Part shown: positions 25,224-33,149 of the stretch, one piece after another
How positions within the stretch are numbered: position 1 is the first letter of the stretch
Layout of the letters: every line of letters starts with the position of its first letter
DNA from: BOG-1112 sp964611335
Lineage (GTDB): Bacteria; Bdellovibrionota_B; Oligoflexia; Oligoflexales; Bog-1112
Direction: 5' to 3'
NCBI GenBank assembly: GCA_964611335.1
Contig: CAZSXR010000003.1
Coordinates: 248,001-312,000 of the forward strand
Length of the DNA stretch: 64,000 nucleotides
Made by a program: the position numbers and the translations under genes
Notes under the pieces: model-generated
The model's input: the letters and a program-made list of their open reading frames with translations, nothing else
What the model was told of the DNA's origin: nothing
Database searches by the model: none

Positions 25224-26549
25224 CTAGGGAATAAGAAAATCGTTTCCCAGATAGGCGCGAGTGAGGTTGCGTGGCTCGTGTGTATCCACAACGATATTGT
25301 CTTCGATGCGAATACCACCGTAGGGAAGTAATTCGTCTATAAGATTCCAATTGCAGTGTTCACGCATCTTGTCGTGACGGATTGGGTCGAGTTTCATAGG
25401 AATAAAATAGAGACCTGGTTCTATGGTTACGACTTCACGCAGACGTAGGGGGCGTTGAAAACGCAAGTGGGGGAATTCTTCACTTGGTGGAAGCAAATCT
25501 CCTTTTTCATTGCTTTGCAACCCGCCAACATCGTGAACCTGAATGCCTAACATGTGACCGAGTCCGTGAGGGAAAAAGACTTTTGTGAGTCCTAAAGCCA
25601 TGGCGCTTTCAGGAGTACAGTTATTGAGTACGCCTGTGTCGATTAACAATTTTCCGATTTGCAAATGACAGGTCTTATGGAGCTCTTTAAAGGAAATTCC
25701 AATTTTCACACGTCCACAAAGATCCAGTTGCAAGGCTTCCATCCCTGCAAGTAAGGCTTTGAATGTTGTGGGTGCGTTGTCACGAACGTAGGTTCTTGTG
25801 ATGTCGGAAGCATAACCACCGATGCGTGCTCCTGAGTCAATGAGCATAACTTTCGATGGACGCGTTTTTGATCTTTTTTGTTGGTAGTGGAGTATGGCAC
25901 TTTTTTCATCGAGTCCAATGATGCTGGAGTAAGGAAGATCTTCTTCACGTCCTTGAATTGCAGTCAGATAAGCTAGGTGCATTTCCAGTTCTGATGCCCC
26001 TTTTGCAAAAGCTTCTCGAACAGCGTTATGACCCTTTGCTCCGAGTTCGTTTGCTTCTTCTATGCAATAGACTTCGTAATCTGTTTTTTCACTGCGATTC
26101 CAGTCGAGATAAGAAATGAGTTTGGGAGGGTTGATTATAAGTCCTTTTTCCATTGCTGCTTTTTCTTCGGGTCCCACGAAGGCATGATTTTTTAAGGTTC
26201 CTAGAATGTTCCAACGCGTTGCCTGATCTTCTACACGCACAATTTCGAACTCGTCAGCCCATTCACTTTGCATCAGTGTAGGAGCTTCATGCCAGAAATC
26301 ATTGGGAGAGAAAAATATAAGTCTCGGTTTTTGCTGAGTACGCAGATGTAAGAGATGATAGGGACTGCGTTCAGGACACCAATGGTTGAAGTGGGGTGTA
26401 GGTCGAAAAGGAGCATCGCTGTCATCTGCGTAATAGGTGATAGGCAGACCTGAGCTAATGATAATGCCGTCGAGTGAGCATGCGGAAAGGACCTGCGTTA
26501 TGCGTTCCTGTTGGATGCGAATATGTTGACGGAATAGTTTTTTGATCAT
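25224..26549 (-). CDS. pepQ: Xaa-Pro dipeptidase
   Basis: The 441-residue enzyme is close to E. coli PepQ in length. The pita-bread metallopeptidase fold is marked by metal ligands in IDSGARIGGYASDITRTY (two Asp), FPHGLGHMLGIQVHDVGG (His), TIEPGLYFIP (Glu) and GGIRIEDN (Glu). The N-terminal creatinase-like domain contains HFNHWCPERSPYHLL, also PepQ-like. It hydrolyses dipeptides with C-terminal proline, and organophosphates in some members, in the cytoplasm. It appears to be a single-gene unit, with 130 bp before the neighbouring secreted-protein start. Confidence 0.92.
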   Translation of the reverse strand: MIKKLFRQHIRIQQERITQVLSACSLDGIIISSGLPITYYADDSDAPFRPTPHFNHWCPERSPYHLLHLRTQQKPRLIFFSPNDFWHEAPTLMQSEWADEFEIVRVEDQATRWNILGTLKNHAFVGPEEKAAMEKGLIINPPKLISYLDWNRSEKTDYEVYCIEEANELGAKGHNAVREAFAKGASELEMHLAYLTAIQGREEDLPYSSIIGLDEKSAILHYQQKRSKTRPSKVMLIDSGARIGGYASDITRTYVRDNAPTTFKALLAGMEALQLDLCGRVKIGISFKELHKTCHLQIGKLLIDTGVLNNCTPESAMALGLTKVFFPHGLGHMLGIQVHDVGGLQSNEKGDLLPPSEEFPHLRFQRPLRLREVVTIEPGLYFIPMKLDPIRHDKMREHCNWNLIDELLPYGGIRIEDNIVVDTHEPRNLTRAYLGNDFLIP

Positions 26550-26685
26550 GGGTTAACTTTCGCTGCAGTTTCTGGATGAGAGATAAGACTAACATTCATT
26601 GGAATTCTCTGTCGATAGAAACAAAGTTTGAAATTCGAAATAAATTTGATGGCAGTTGGGTTCGGTAAGGTGGAACTGAATTGAA

Positions 26686-27024
26686 TTAGGTTTTTCTAAC
26701 AAACTCAGATTTGAGATTCATAGCGCCAAAGCCGTCAATTTTGCAAGAAATGTTGTGACCGTCAGAAGATTCAACAAGTTTGATATTGCGCACTTTGGTT
26801 CCCACTTTAATAGCAGAAGAAGAACCTTTGACTTTGAGATCTTTGATCACGGTGACAGAATCTCCATCTTTGAGAAGATTTCCACTTGCATCTTTGACAA
26901 CAAGTTCAGCGCTTGCCTCTTCTTTTGTCGGAGATCCAGGAGTCCATTCATGGGCACACATAGAACAGACCCACAAGCTGCGGTCTTCGTATACAAATTC
27001 AGATTGACATTGAGGACACTTCAT
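26686..27024 (-). CDS. yjdM: PhnA/YjdM-family zinc-ribbon protein
   Basis: The 112-residue product matches E. coli YjdM (formerly PhnA, about 111 residues). An N-terminal zinc ribbon (MKCPQC with 14 residues to WVCSMCAHEW) is followed by the characteristic domain VVKDASGNLLKDGDSVTVIK and DLKVKGSSSAIKVGTKVRNI. Despite the old name it has no proven phosphonate role; its biochemical function is unknown. It lies 11 bp downstream of proS on the same strand and is probably co-transcribed. Confidence 0.92.
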   Translation of the reverse strand: MKCPQCQSEFVYEDRSLWVCSMCAHEWTPGSPTKEEASAELVVKDASGNLLKDGDSVTVIKDLKVKGSSSAIKVGTKVRNIKLVESSDGHNISCKIDGFGAMNLKSEFVRKT

Positions 27025-27035
27025 AACTCTTCCTC

Positions 27036-28586
27036 TTAGTACGAGCGCGCAAAGACGACGCGTACGGAACTTTTTTCACCAGTGAATATGCAAGTACCTT
27101 CTTCTTTAACACCGACGTCCCATTCTTCATGTGACAGAGGAATGCAACGAGGTGAGATTTTTAATTTTTTGAAGATGGGATGCCCGATTGCTTTTTCATT
27201 CCAATGAGCCAAAGCAAATCCACCAAAGATAGCTGTTTCTTCGTCAGCGCTTGGAGAGGTGAAGAAGGCTTCGAGTTCTTTTAAAGAATTCACAGGATGA
27301 ATATTTGCTTTCAGATTTGCTTCCGCTTTCGCATAAAGTCGACCTTGAATCTCGTCCAATATGCTGCGTACAGACAAAGCAAACTGCTCACTTGGCATAG
27401 ACTGCTTTTCACCTGTGTCGCGTCGCATGCAGAAGACTGTGTTCGCCGAGCATTCACGCGGACCAATCTCGATGCGGATCGGAACTCCTTTTTTCACATA
27501 TTCCCAACCTTTGTCACCACCACTCATGTCTCGTTCATCGACATGAACACGTAATACTTCTCCATGGTAAACCTGTTCCTGTAGGCGTTTTTTTACCTGC
27601 TGACAGTAGGCTAAAGTGCTGGCTCGTTCTTCTTCCTTACGAAGTACAGGCATGATCACGATATGATAAGGTGCTAATCTTGGGGGCATGATGAGTCCAT
27701 CATCATCGCTGTGGGTCATAATCATTCCACCGATCAAACGAGTTGTAGCTCCCCATGAGGTGGTCCATGCAAACTGACGCTCACTTTTTTGGTCGAGGAA
27801 CTGAATGTTGAAAGCTTTTGAAAAGGTCTGACCGAGGAAATGTGAAGTTCCTGCTTGCAGGGCTTTACGATCCTGCATCATCGCTTCGATGGTGTAAGAT
27901 TCTACAGCACCAGGAAAGCGTTCATCGGGGGTTTTACGTCCTGTGATCACAGGCATTGCAAGGTACTCGTTAGCAAATTTTTTGTAGACTTCAAGCATGC
28001 GAAGAGTTTCTTCCCAGGCCTCATCTTTTGTTGCGTGAACTGTGTGACCTTCTTGCCAAAGAAATTCTGCAGTACGCAGAAACATACGTGTACGGAGTTC
28101 CCAACGCATAACGTTGCACCATTGGTTTACCAAGATAGGCAAATCTCTGTAGGACTGCACCCACCGTGAATAGGCATCTCCAATAATGGTTTCACTGGTA
28201 GGACGGATGACAAGGGGTTCTTCCAATTTTCCACTAGGAACCAGGCGGCCTTCCGCATCTGTTTCTAAACGATGATGTGTGACAACAGCACATTCTTTCG
28301 CAAATCCTTGTATGTGCTCTGCTTCTTTTTCAAAAAAACTAAGAGGGATCAAAAGCGGAAAATACGCATTCACGTGACCTGTTTCTTTGAACATCTTATC
28401 GAGTTCTTTTTGAATATTTTCCCAAACGGCGTAGCCATAAGGTTTGATGATCATACATCCACGAACCGGAGAATTCTCTGATAAGTCCGCAGCTTTGATG
28501 ACCTGCTGATACCACTCAGGATAATTTTCTGAACGAGTAGGGGAGATGGCGTGTTTGCGATGCTTTGTCTTCTCGCTAGCACTCAT
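27036..28586 (-). CDS. proS: Prolyl-tRNA synthetase, archaeal/eukaryotic type
   Basis: The 516-residue class II synthetase is of the short type without the bacterial editing insertion. Motif 1 region is GCMIIKPYGYAVWENIQKEL and VNAYFPLLIPLSF; motif 2 includes RWELRTRMFLRTAEFLWQEG; motif 3 includes TTSWGATTRLIGGMIMTH. The C-terminal part ends VRVVFARSY; the terminal Tyr is typical of this subtype. It charges tRNA-Pro. Many bacteria use the longer bacterial form, so this subtype is a lineage marker. It is followed by yjdM. Confidence 0.95.
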   Translation of the reverse strand: MSASEKTKHRKHAISPTRSENYPEWYQQVIKAADLSENSPVRGCMIIKPYGYAVWENIQKELDKMFKETGHVNAYFPLLIPLSFFEKEAEHIQGFAKECAVVTHHRLETDAEGRLVPSGKLEEPLVIRPTSETIIGDAYSRWVQSYRDLPILVNQWCNVMRWELRTRMFLRTAEFLWQEGHTVHATKDEAWEETLRMLEVYKKFANEYLAMPVITGRKTPDERFPGAVESYTIEAMMQDRKALQAGTSHFLGQTFSKAFNIQFLDQKSERQFAWTTSWGATTRLIGGMIMTHSDDDGLIMPPRLAPYHIVIMPVLRKEEERASTLAYCQQVKKRLQEQVYHGEVLRVHVDERDMSGGDKGWEYVKKGVPIRIEIGPRECSANTVFCMRRDTGEKQSMPSEQFALSVRSILDEIQGRLYAKAEANLKANIHPVNSLKELEAFFTSPSADEETAIFGGFALAHWNEKAIGHPIFKKLKISPRCIPLSHEEWDVGVKEEGTCIFTGEKSSVRVVFARSY

Positions 28587-28866
28587 GGTGGGCCTTCCTT
28601 TGATCTCTTAGAATTATAAAAATGAAACACGGGACAAAGCCCGTTCCCTGTCATAGCATTAATGTGCGGTTCAATGCCAGACTCCTTTTTAGGATTTGTG
28701 CAAGTTGGATCTTTTCTTATAGAAAATATTTACTCACACGTTTTCTCATGTCATGATTATGGAAAGAAAATGCGTAGAATTCTATTCAATTTCGAAGATC
28801 GGTATGTTATGCCTTTTTGAGAGAGGCACGAACTCAATTTATACAATCGCTCAGAGGAAGATACTC
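28587..28866. other. Divergent intergenic region proS / histone-like gene
   Basis: These 280 bp contain a short GC-rich hairpin (ACGGG...CCCGT near 28632) and an AT-rich tract near 28710-28740 that could hold promoters. I see no gene with a ribosome site. The hairpin may lie in the proS leader, but it does not match a T-box I can recognise. Confidence 0.35.
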
Positions 28867-29529
28867 ATGGATCATAACGAAACAAAATTGAACAAAGACG
28901 ATGAAACCCTTAAATTTAAAGACTATGAAGATATTGACGAGGGCGAGGAAGGAAGAGAACTAGACTCTTATGAATCCGACTCTGACTTTGAAGATGGCTT
29001 TGAAAAATCCCATAAACAGACGGATCTTTATAAGAAGTTCAACGCTGTTGACGAAGATGAAGACGAAGATTTTTATGATGAAGAAGATCTTTTGAAAGCT
29101 GATGAAGCGGATGAAGAAGAGAGTTTAGAGGACAATGAATGGTCTTCAGACGCTCTCAATGTCAAAGAAGAGAGTGAAACTTTCACCTTCTCAGAAAATG
29201 CTGACGGCGAACGCCAACTGGATTCCTATACCTACACAAGTACTACAGAAAATTTTGCTCCTAATGCGGTGGAAGCTGATGCCGCTGAAATTTCAGCTGC
29301 ACCTAAGAGGGCAAAAAAGAAGGCAGCTAAGAAAAAGGCTGCTAAGAAAAAAGTTACAAAGAGGAAAGTTGGCAATAAAAAAGCTGCCAAGAAAAAAACA
29401 GCAGGAAAATCTGCAAAGAAAGCCTCAAAGAAAGTTGGCAAGAAAAAAACTGCCAAGAAAAAAACCTCAAAGAAAGCTGCTAAGAAAAAGGCTAAGAAGA
29501 AAAAAGCTAAGAAGAAAAGCAAGCGTTAA
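28867..29529 (+). CDS. Bipartite acidic / histone H1-tail-like (AKKK-repeat) protein
   Basis: The 220-residue product is sharply divided. Residues 1 to about 140 are strongly acidic (DEDEDEDFYDEED; DEADEEESLEDNEW). The last 80 or so are almost only Lys, Ala and Thr/Ser in AKKKA units, like eukaryotic histone H1 tails and the bacterial Hc1 and AlgP-type tails. The tail should bind DNA or RNA, and the acidic half may regulate it or bind basic proteins. I chose ATG 28867, with an AGAGGAAGA stretch upstream; an ATG at 28753 in frame adds a non-acidic segment unlike the rest. A terminator follows. Confidence 0.72.
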   Translation: MDHNETKLNKDDETLKFKDYEDIDEGEEGRELDSYESDSDFEDGFEKSHKQTDLYKKFNAVDEDEDEDFYDEEDLLKADEADEEESLEDNEWSSDALNVKEESETFTFSENADGERQLDSYTYTSTTENFAPNAVEADAAEISAAPKRAKKKAAKKKAAKKKVTKRKVGNKKAAKKKTAGKSAKKASKKVGKKKTAKKKTSKKAAKKKAKKKKAKKKSKR

Positions 29530-31094
29530 AAAAACGGGTCTGCTTTCATAAAGGCTCTCGGTTTCAGTACGGACTGAACCGGGGCCTTTTTTTTCTCCAA
29601 TTCAACGAGGGTAAACGTATCGTCTCCATAGACCTTTTTCTTCTCCATGCTTGCTACGATAAAACTTTCCCCTGGCGAACTTAACCACCAACTCTGTACA
29701 AAACCTGCTGCTTCGAATGTGCTTTGCACAGTATTTGCATTTTCCCCACGCAGGGCATCGAGTGGATAATCGGCAATGAAGAAAGCTGTGGGACGGAGCT
29801 TCTTTGTTAGCATTTTGTAAAATTCTAAAGAGTAGAGTTTCAAAACTTCGCCATCATAGGGATAGGGGAAGTCTGCGTAAACGGCATCGAATTTTTGCTC
29901 CGAGCCTTGTCGAAGCCAAGCGAAGGCATCTTCTATGACGATATGAATGCGTGGGTCTTCGAAAGCTGCTTGGTTGATGGCTCGGAGCATCCCTTTCTTT
30001 GCTCCGTCCAAGATTTTTGCATCGAGTTCCACTAGGGTTATAGATTTTAAGTGCGGTAGAGTTTGCAAAAGATCCCGCGCGAGCAAGCCGTCTCCACCAC
30101 CGAGTATGAGTATGTGTTCAGGCTTTTGATGAAAGGTGAGAAGAGGTCCCGTGCTCATCACTTTATGATAGTTCACCTCGCGTCTTGTTTCGAATTGATA
30201 GTGACCGTTCAAATACAAAGCGAAGTGATCGGAATCAGGATTTTCATCCGGAACAAAATCCATAACCTGATACGGAGTTCTTACCCGTTTTATTGTGGGA
30301 CGGAGCTGAGCAAATTTGAAGATATTTCCTAGAGAGATAGGATCTTCCCACACCATTCCCTTTTCCATGGAATAAGTAAAACGTGGACGATTGTAGTAAA
30401 AATTTTTCAAACTTATGTCTTCAATTTGGGGGCCTGTGATTTTTACGAAGATTAAAAGCAGACTTACACTTAAGATTGCAAAGATAAGACTTCTTTGCTT
30501 CCACAAATCATCCTGTGACAAAATTCCAAATGCCATGCACAGATTTATCAACGCTGTGCTCAAAGTTGTGTCGACCATGGATAGGTGTGGAAGAAAAATA
30601 GCACCGAAGCTTAAAGCTCCGGCCAAAGCTCCGAGGTAGTTCATAGCAAGAAGAAAGGAGCTGCTCCGTCCCACATTATGTTTGCTCCGACCCACAGAAA
30701 ACACTCTCGGGAGTTCTTGCCCACAGAGGAAACCCATAAGAGCGACAATAACGAGTGAGCAACTTGCAAAGAAGGCTAAAGAGTGAGACGGAGCAAACCC
30801 AAAGTCTGCAAAGTAAATCCGATACACGGCATGAGCGAGATACAGAAGTGGGACGGAGAGAGCTCCTAAGGTGGTAATGCCAAGTTCGAGGATAAGAAAA
30901 TTCCTCCAAGTATTCGGAGATCGGAGTTGGAAGAAGGCTCCGAGCCCCAATGCACCAAGGTAGGTGCCAAGAGTTAAGCACTGCCAAAGGAGGAAGTCTC
31001 CTTCGAAGAAGCTCAGGATTTTAGTAAAGACAAGTTCGTAAATCAGGCTGGAAGCTGAGCCAAAAAAAGCGAGAAGAGCTAAAGCTAGGAGCAT
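29526..31094 (-). CDS. Membrane-anchored spermidine-synthase-like protein
   Basis: The 522-residue protein has an N-terminal half of about seven membrane helices, beginning GSASSLIYELVFTK. The C-terminal half is a spermidine-synthase fold: NYHKVMSTGPLL, ILGGGDGLLARDLL (the SAM-type loop), VELDAKILDGAKKG, IEDAFAWL and DAVYADFPYPYD. Fused membrane forms like this are known in proteobacteria; the aminopropyl donor and acceptor are unproven. The gene contains an exceptional density of the DNA motif GGACGGAGC in both orientations. Its 3' end overlaps the histone-like gene by four bases. Confidence 0.8.
   Translation of the reverse strand: MLLALALLAFFGSASSLIYELVFTKILSFFEGDFLLWQCLTLGTYLGALGLGAFFQLRSPNTWRNFLILELGITTLGALSVPLLYLAHAVYRIYFADFGFAPSHSLAFFASCSLVIVALMGFLCGQELPRVFSVGRSKHNVGRSSSFLLAMNYLGALAGALSFGAIFLPHLSMVDTTLSTALINLCMAFGILSQDDLWKQRSLIFAILSVSLLLIFVKITGPQIEDISLKNFYYNRPRFTYSMEKGMVWEDPISLGNIFKFAQLRPTIKRVRTPYQVMDFVPDENPDSDHFALYLNGHYQFETRREVNYHKVMSTGPLLTFHQKPEHILILGGGDGLLARDLLQTLPHLKSITLVELDAKILDGAKKGMLRAINQAAFEDPRIHIVIEDAFAWLRQGSEQKFDAVYADFPYPYDGEVLKLYSLEFYKMLTKKLRPTAFFIADYPLDALRGENANTVQSTFEAAGFVQSWWLSSPGESFIVASMEKKKVYGDDTFTLVELEKKKAPVQSVLKPRAFMKADPFF
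29551..29593 (+). terminator. Terminator of the histone-like gene, inside the convergent coding region
   Basis: GGC..CGGTTTCAGT pairs with ACTGAACCG..GCC around a short ACGG-type loop and is followed by TTTTTTTT on the plus strand. It sits about 20 bases after the stop at 29529 and lies wholly within the last codons of the opposing spermidine-synthase-like gene. Confidence 0.7.
29791..30859. repeat. Cluster of GGACGGAGC motif copies
   Basis: Exact copies of GGACGGAGC or its complement lie at 29791, 30001, 30298 and 30663. One-mismatch copies lie at 30684, 30786 and 30851. Further exact copies outside this gene are at 32357, 40516 and 40540, with a near copy at 54408. The wider consensus is about GTGGGACGGAGCAAA. 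Copies occur in both orientations and in different codon phases. Confidence 0.7.
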
Positions 31095-31184
31095 TTTTGT
31101 TCCAATCTTTCAGTTGAGTCGCTGCTTTGACTATAAAGAAAGAGTTGGAATTTTCAAAAAGGCTTCTGTTTTTTCTCTTCTATT

Positions 31185-31898
31185 TTAGAACCAAGAGGAA
31201 GGCATTGTTTTGTCGGAAGTGAGTGTTTCAAGCAAGCTAACAATTTGAGAGTATCGATTGATCTTATCCTGATACTCATTTTGTAATCTTGCTTTCGTTT
31301 CCTCGTTATCTTCTTTAGAGAGTCTCTCAAGTAATTTCTTATTCCAGTTAAGATAGTATTTGGCCATCGTATAAGCGTTGTATCCACCATCTTCTTTTAT
31401 ATTTGCAGATGCGCCTTTCATCAAAAGGTATGCTACTATTTCGGGTTCTCCATAGTAAGCAGCATAAATCAACGCAGTATAAGCACTTGCCGTTTCTTGA
31501 AAGTCAATTTCAGCTCCTAAGTCGAGGGCGTTTTGCACAGCTTGAATATCTTCAATACACGCTCCTTCTCCACTTAGACCCATTAAACTTCCAACCGGAT
31601 TTACAATCATTTCCACACCAGTTTTTGGGTCAAGGACGATAAGAGGCAAACCTAGAGTAGCAACAAAAGGTCCGGTCAGAGGTGCAACCAAAGGATTAAC
31701 CAAAGGAGTAAGTAAGGTCGCACTCGCTTTTGCGAGTTTTGATAATGAACTGGGCTTTGTACCTTTTGCGGCTATGATGAGTCGTTCATTGGGGGTCATT
31801 TCATTTGCTGTGTGATCGGAAGGTGTGTTTGAAGCATTCAAACTGTTGCTGATCAAGCTTAAGATAAATATCGGTACGAGTAATTTGCGAGTTTTCAT
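31185..31898 (-). CDS. Secreted ankyrin-repeat protein
   Basis: The 237-residue product has a signal peptide (LLVPIFILSLISNSLNAS). A hydrophobic Pro/Leu-rich stretch (LLTPLVNPLVAPLTGPFVAT) may associate with membranes. Then come ankyrin repeats: AVQNALDLGAEIDFQ, SAYTALIYAAYYGEPEIVAY, LLMKGASANIKEDGGYNAYT. The C-terminus is a charged helix. AGGAA lies six bases before ATG 31898. With the protein at 24 kb it is one of two exported ankyrin-type proteins here. A binding partner is unknown. Confidence 0.75.
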   Translation of the reverse strand: MKTRKLLVPIFILSLISNSLNASNTPSDHTANEMTPNERLIIAAKGTKPSSLSKLAKASATLLTPLVNPLVAPLTGPFVATLGLPLIVLDPKTGVEMIVNPVGSLMGLSGEGACIEDIQAVQNALDLGAEIDFQETASAYTALIYAAYYGEPEIVAYLLMKGASANIKEDGGYNAYTMAKYYLNWNKKLLERLSKEDNEETKARLQNEYQDKINRYSQIVSLLETLTSDKTMPSSWF

Positions 31899-32102
31899 AA
31901 AAGATTTCCTGAAAATAGTTGATGAAAAAGTAAGAGACATACTAGCAAAAAATTAAAATTTTTTCAACAAAATCAGTGCTTTTCAAGCAAATGCAGACGG
32001 TTGAAAGAACTTGTCTAATGGTTTTGTTCTCAATACTTGTTCCCTATTTTTCAACGAATTTCAAGAAAAGGAGGATTCTAAAAATCGAGTTATGTACTAA
32101 AG

Positions 32103-32978
32103 TTAGAAGGAGAGTTCAGATTCAGTTGTATGCACCTTATCTCGGAGAGTGTGTTCAGCTTGGTAGCGGATGGAGTCTTGGATTTGGAAACCAATCAAAG
32201 ATTTAGGAGCCCAAAACAAACTTGCAAGTTCAGACATCAGGTTCTTCCGTGGATCCATCTTAGACAACTCACTTGCAAGCAAAGTATGAGGGCAAAGTAA
32301 TTCCGCTACAAAGAGTATTCTTTCGAAAGCAACCAAGTCTTTGTCCAAAGGTCCTAGCTCCGTCCCAAAGCGTTCGCGTTCGCCTTCGAGCAAAATGCGG
32401 GCAAGGTCGAGGGCAATGCTCATACGTGTTTGAGGTTTGAGTTCTCCTTTGCGGAACTGAATTAAATAATGCCCAGGTTTGGGTCTTAGTATGCGGCTGA
32501 GTTTGTCCATCATTTCGAGATTCTGTGTTGTGATGAAAGGATAGAATCTCAGAACCTCAGGTAAGTACAGAGGTGGTGTTTTGAAATCCGCCTTGCTATG
32601 AAGGTCCTCAACAAAGCGGCTGATCTTCTGTCGTGTTTGGCGTACGAACTCAGGTCCTCTTTCCATCGCCTTTTTAAAGTAAGTGTCGAAATGTTTTGAC
32701 TCTTGGTATTCAAAATAGGCTTCGTTCAGATCGATGGCACCACTTGCAATGTCATGAATGAGGGAAACTTCAACTTTCAACGTTTTTGCTAGCTTCTCTA
32801 ATGCAAAAACAGATTTGACATTTTTTTCACCCTTCTTCCAATGACTACAATCAGAGGGATTATAGTTGAGAATGCTCCCGACATCCTGATCGTGTACTTT
32901 TTTTCCTTTCTGATCACTGAGGACCTTTTGGCAAAATTTAAAAAGTTGTAACGAATTCGGAAATTTTACAGCTTTCAT
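32103..32978 (-). CDS. XRE-type regulator with a non-catalytic ImmA/IrrE-like domain
   Basis: The roughly 291-residue protein has an N-terminal helix-turn-helix (VGSILNYNPSDCSHWKKGEK; FALEKLAKTLKVEVSLIHDI). The C-terminal part has the layout of ImmA/IrrE (M78) peptidases: a helix RMSIALDLARILLE where HExxH is expected, then ERILFVAELLCPHTLLASEL, matching the usual FAxxLLMP helix, and SLFWAPKSLIGFQ. The zinc-binding HExxH is absent, so it is probably a sensor or scaffold and not a protease. GGAGG lies just before the tandem ATGs at 32981 and 32978. It is alone, divergent from cysS. Its targets are unknown. Confidence 0.6.
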   Translation of the reverse strand: MKAVKFPNSLQLFKFCQKVLSDQKGKKVHDQDVGSILNYNPSDCSHWKKGEKNVKSVFALEKLAKTLKVEVSLIHDIASGAIDLNEAYFEYQESKHFDTYFKKAMERGPEFVRQTRQKISRFVEDLHSKADFKTPPLYLPEVLRFYPFITTQNLEMMDKLSRILRPKPGHYLIQFRKGELKPQTRMSIALDLARILLEGERERFGTELGPLDKDLVAFERILFVAELLCPHTLLASELSKMDPRKNLMSELASLFWAPKSLIGFQIQDSIRYQAEHTLRDKVHTTESELSF

Positions 32979-33149
32979 CATCCCTCCAACGCTGGGAAAT
33001 TGGCGTAGGTTTTCTAATTTTAAAAGGCTTTTAAAAAATTATAACTGCCGTTATGGGGTGGGTCAAGAAGGCTAGGATTTAATGTTGTGCGAGTTTGCAT
33101 AGAGAAGGTATAGCTTTCACTTGAACGAAATTCACAAAGGAGCACAGCG

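Noticed and set aside
29232..29522. Minus-strand frame encoding a Phe/Leu/Ala-rich 'membrane' protein
   Set aside because: It is the mirror image of the AAGAAA codons of the histone-like tail, which always gives Phe/Leu in the opposite strand.
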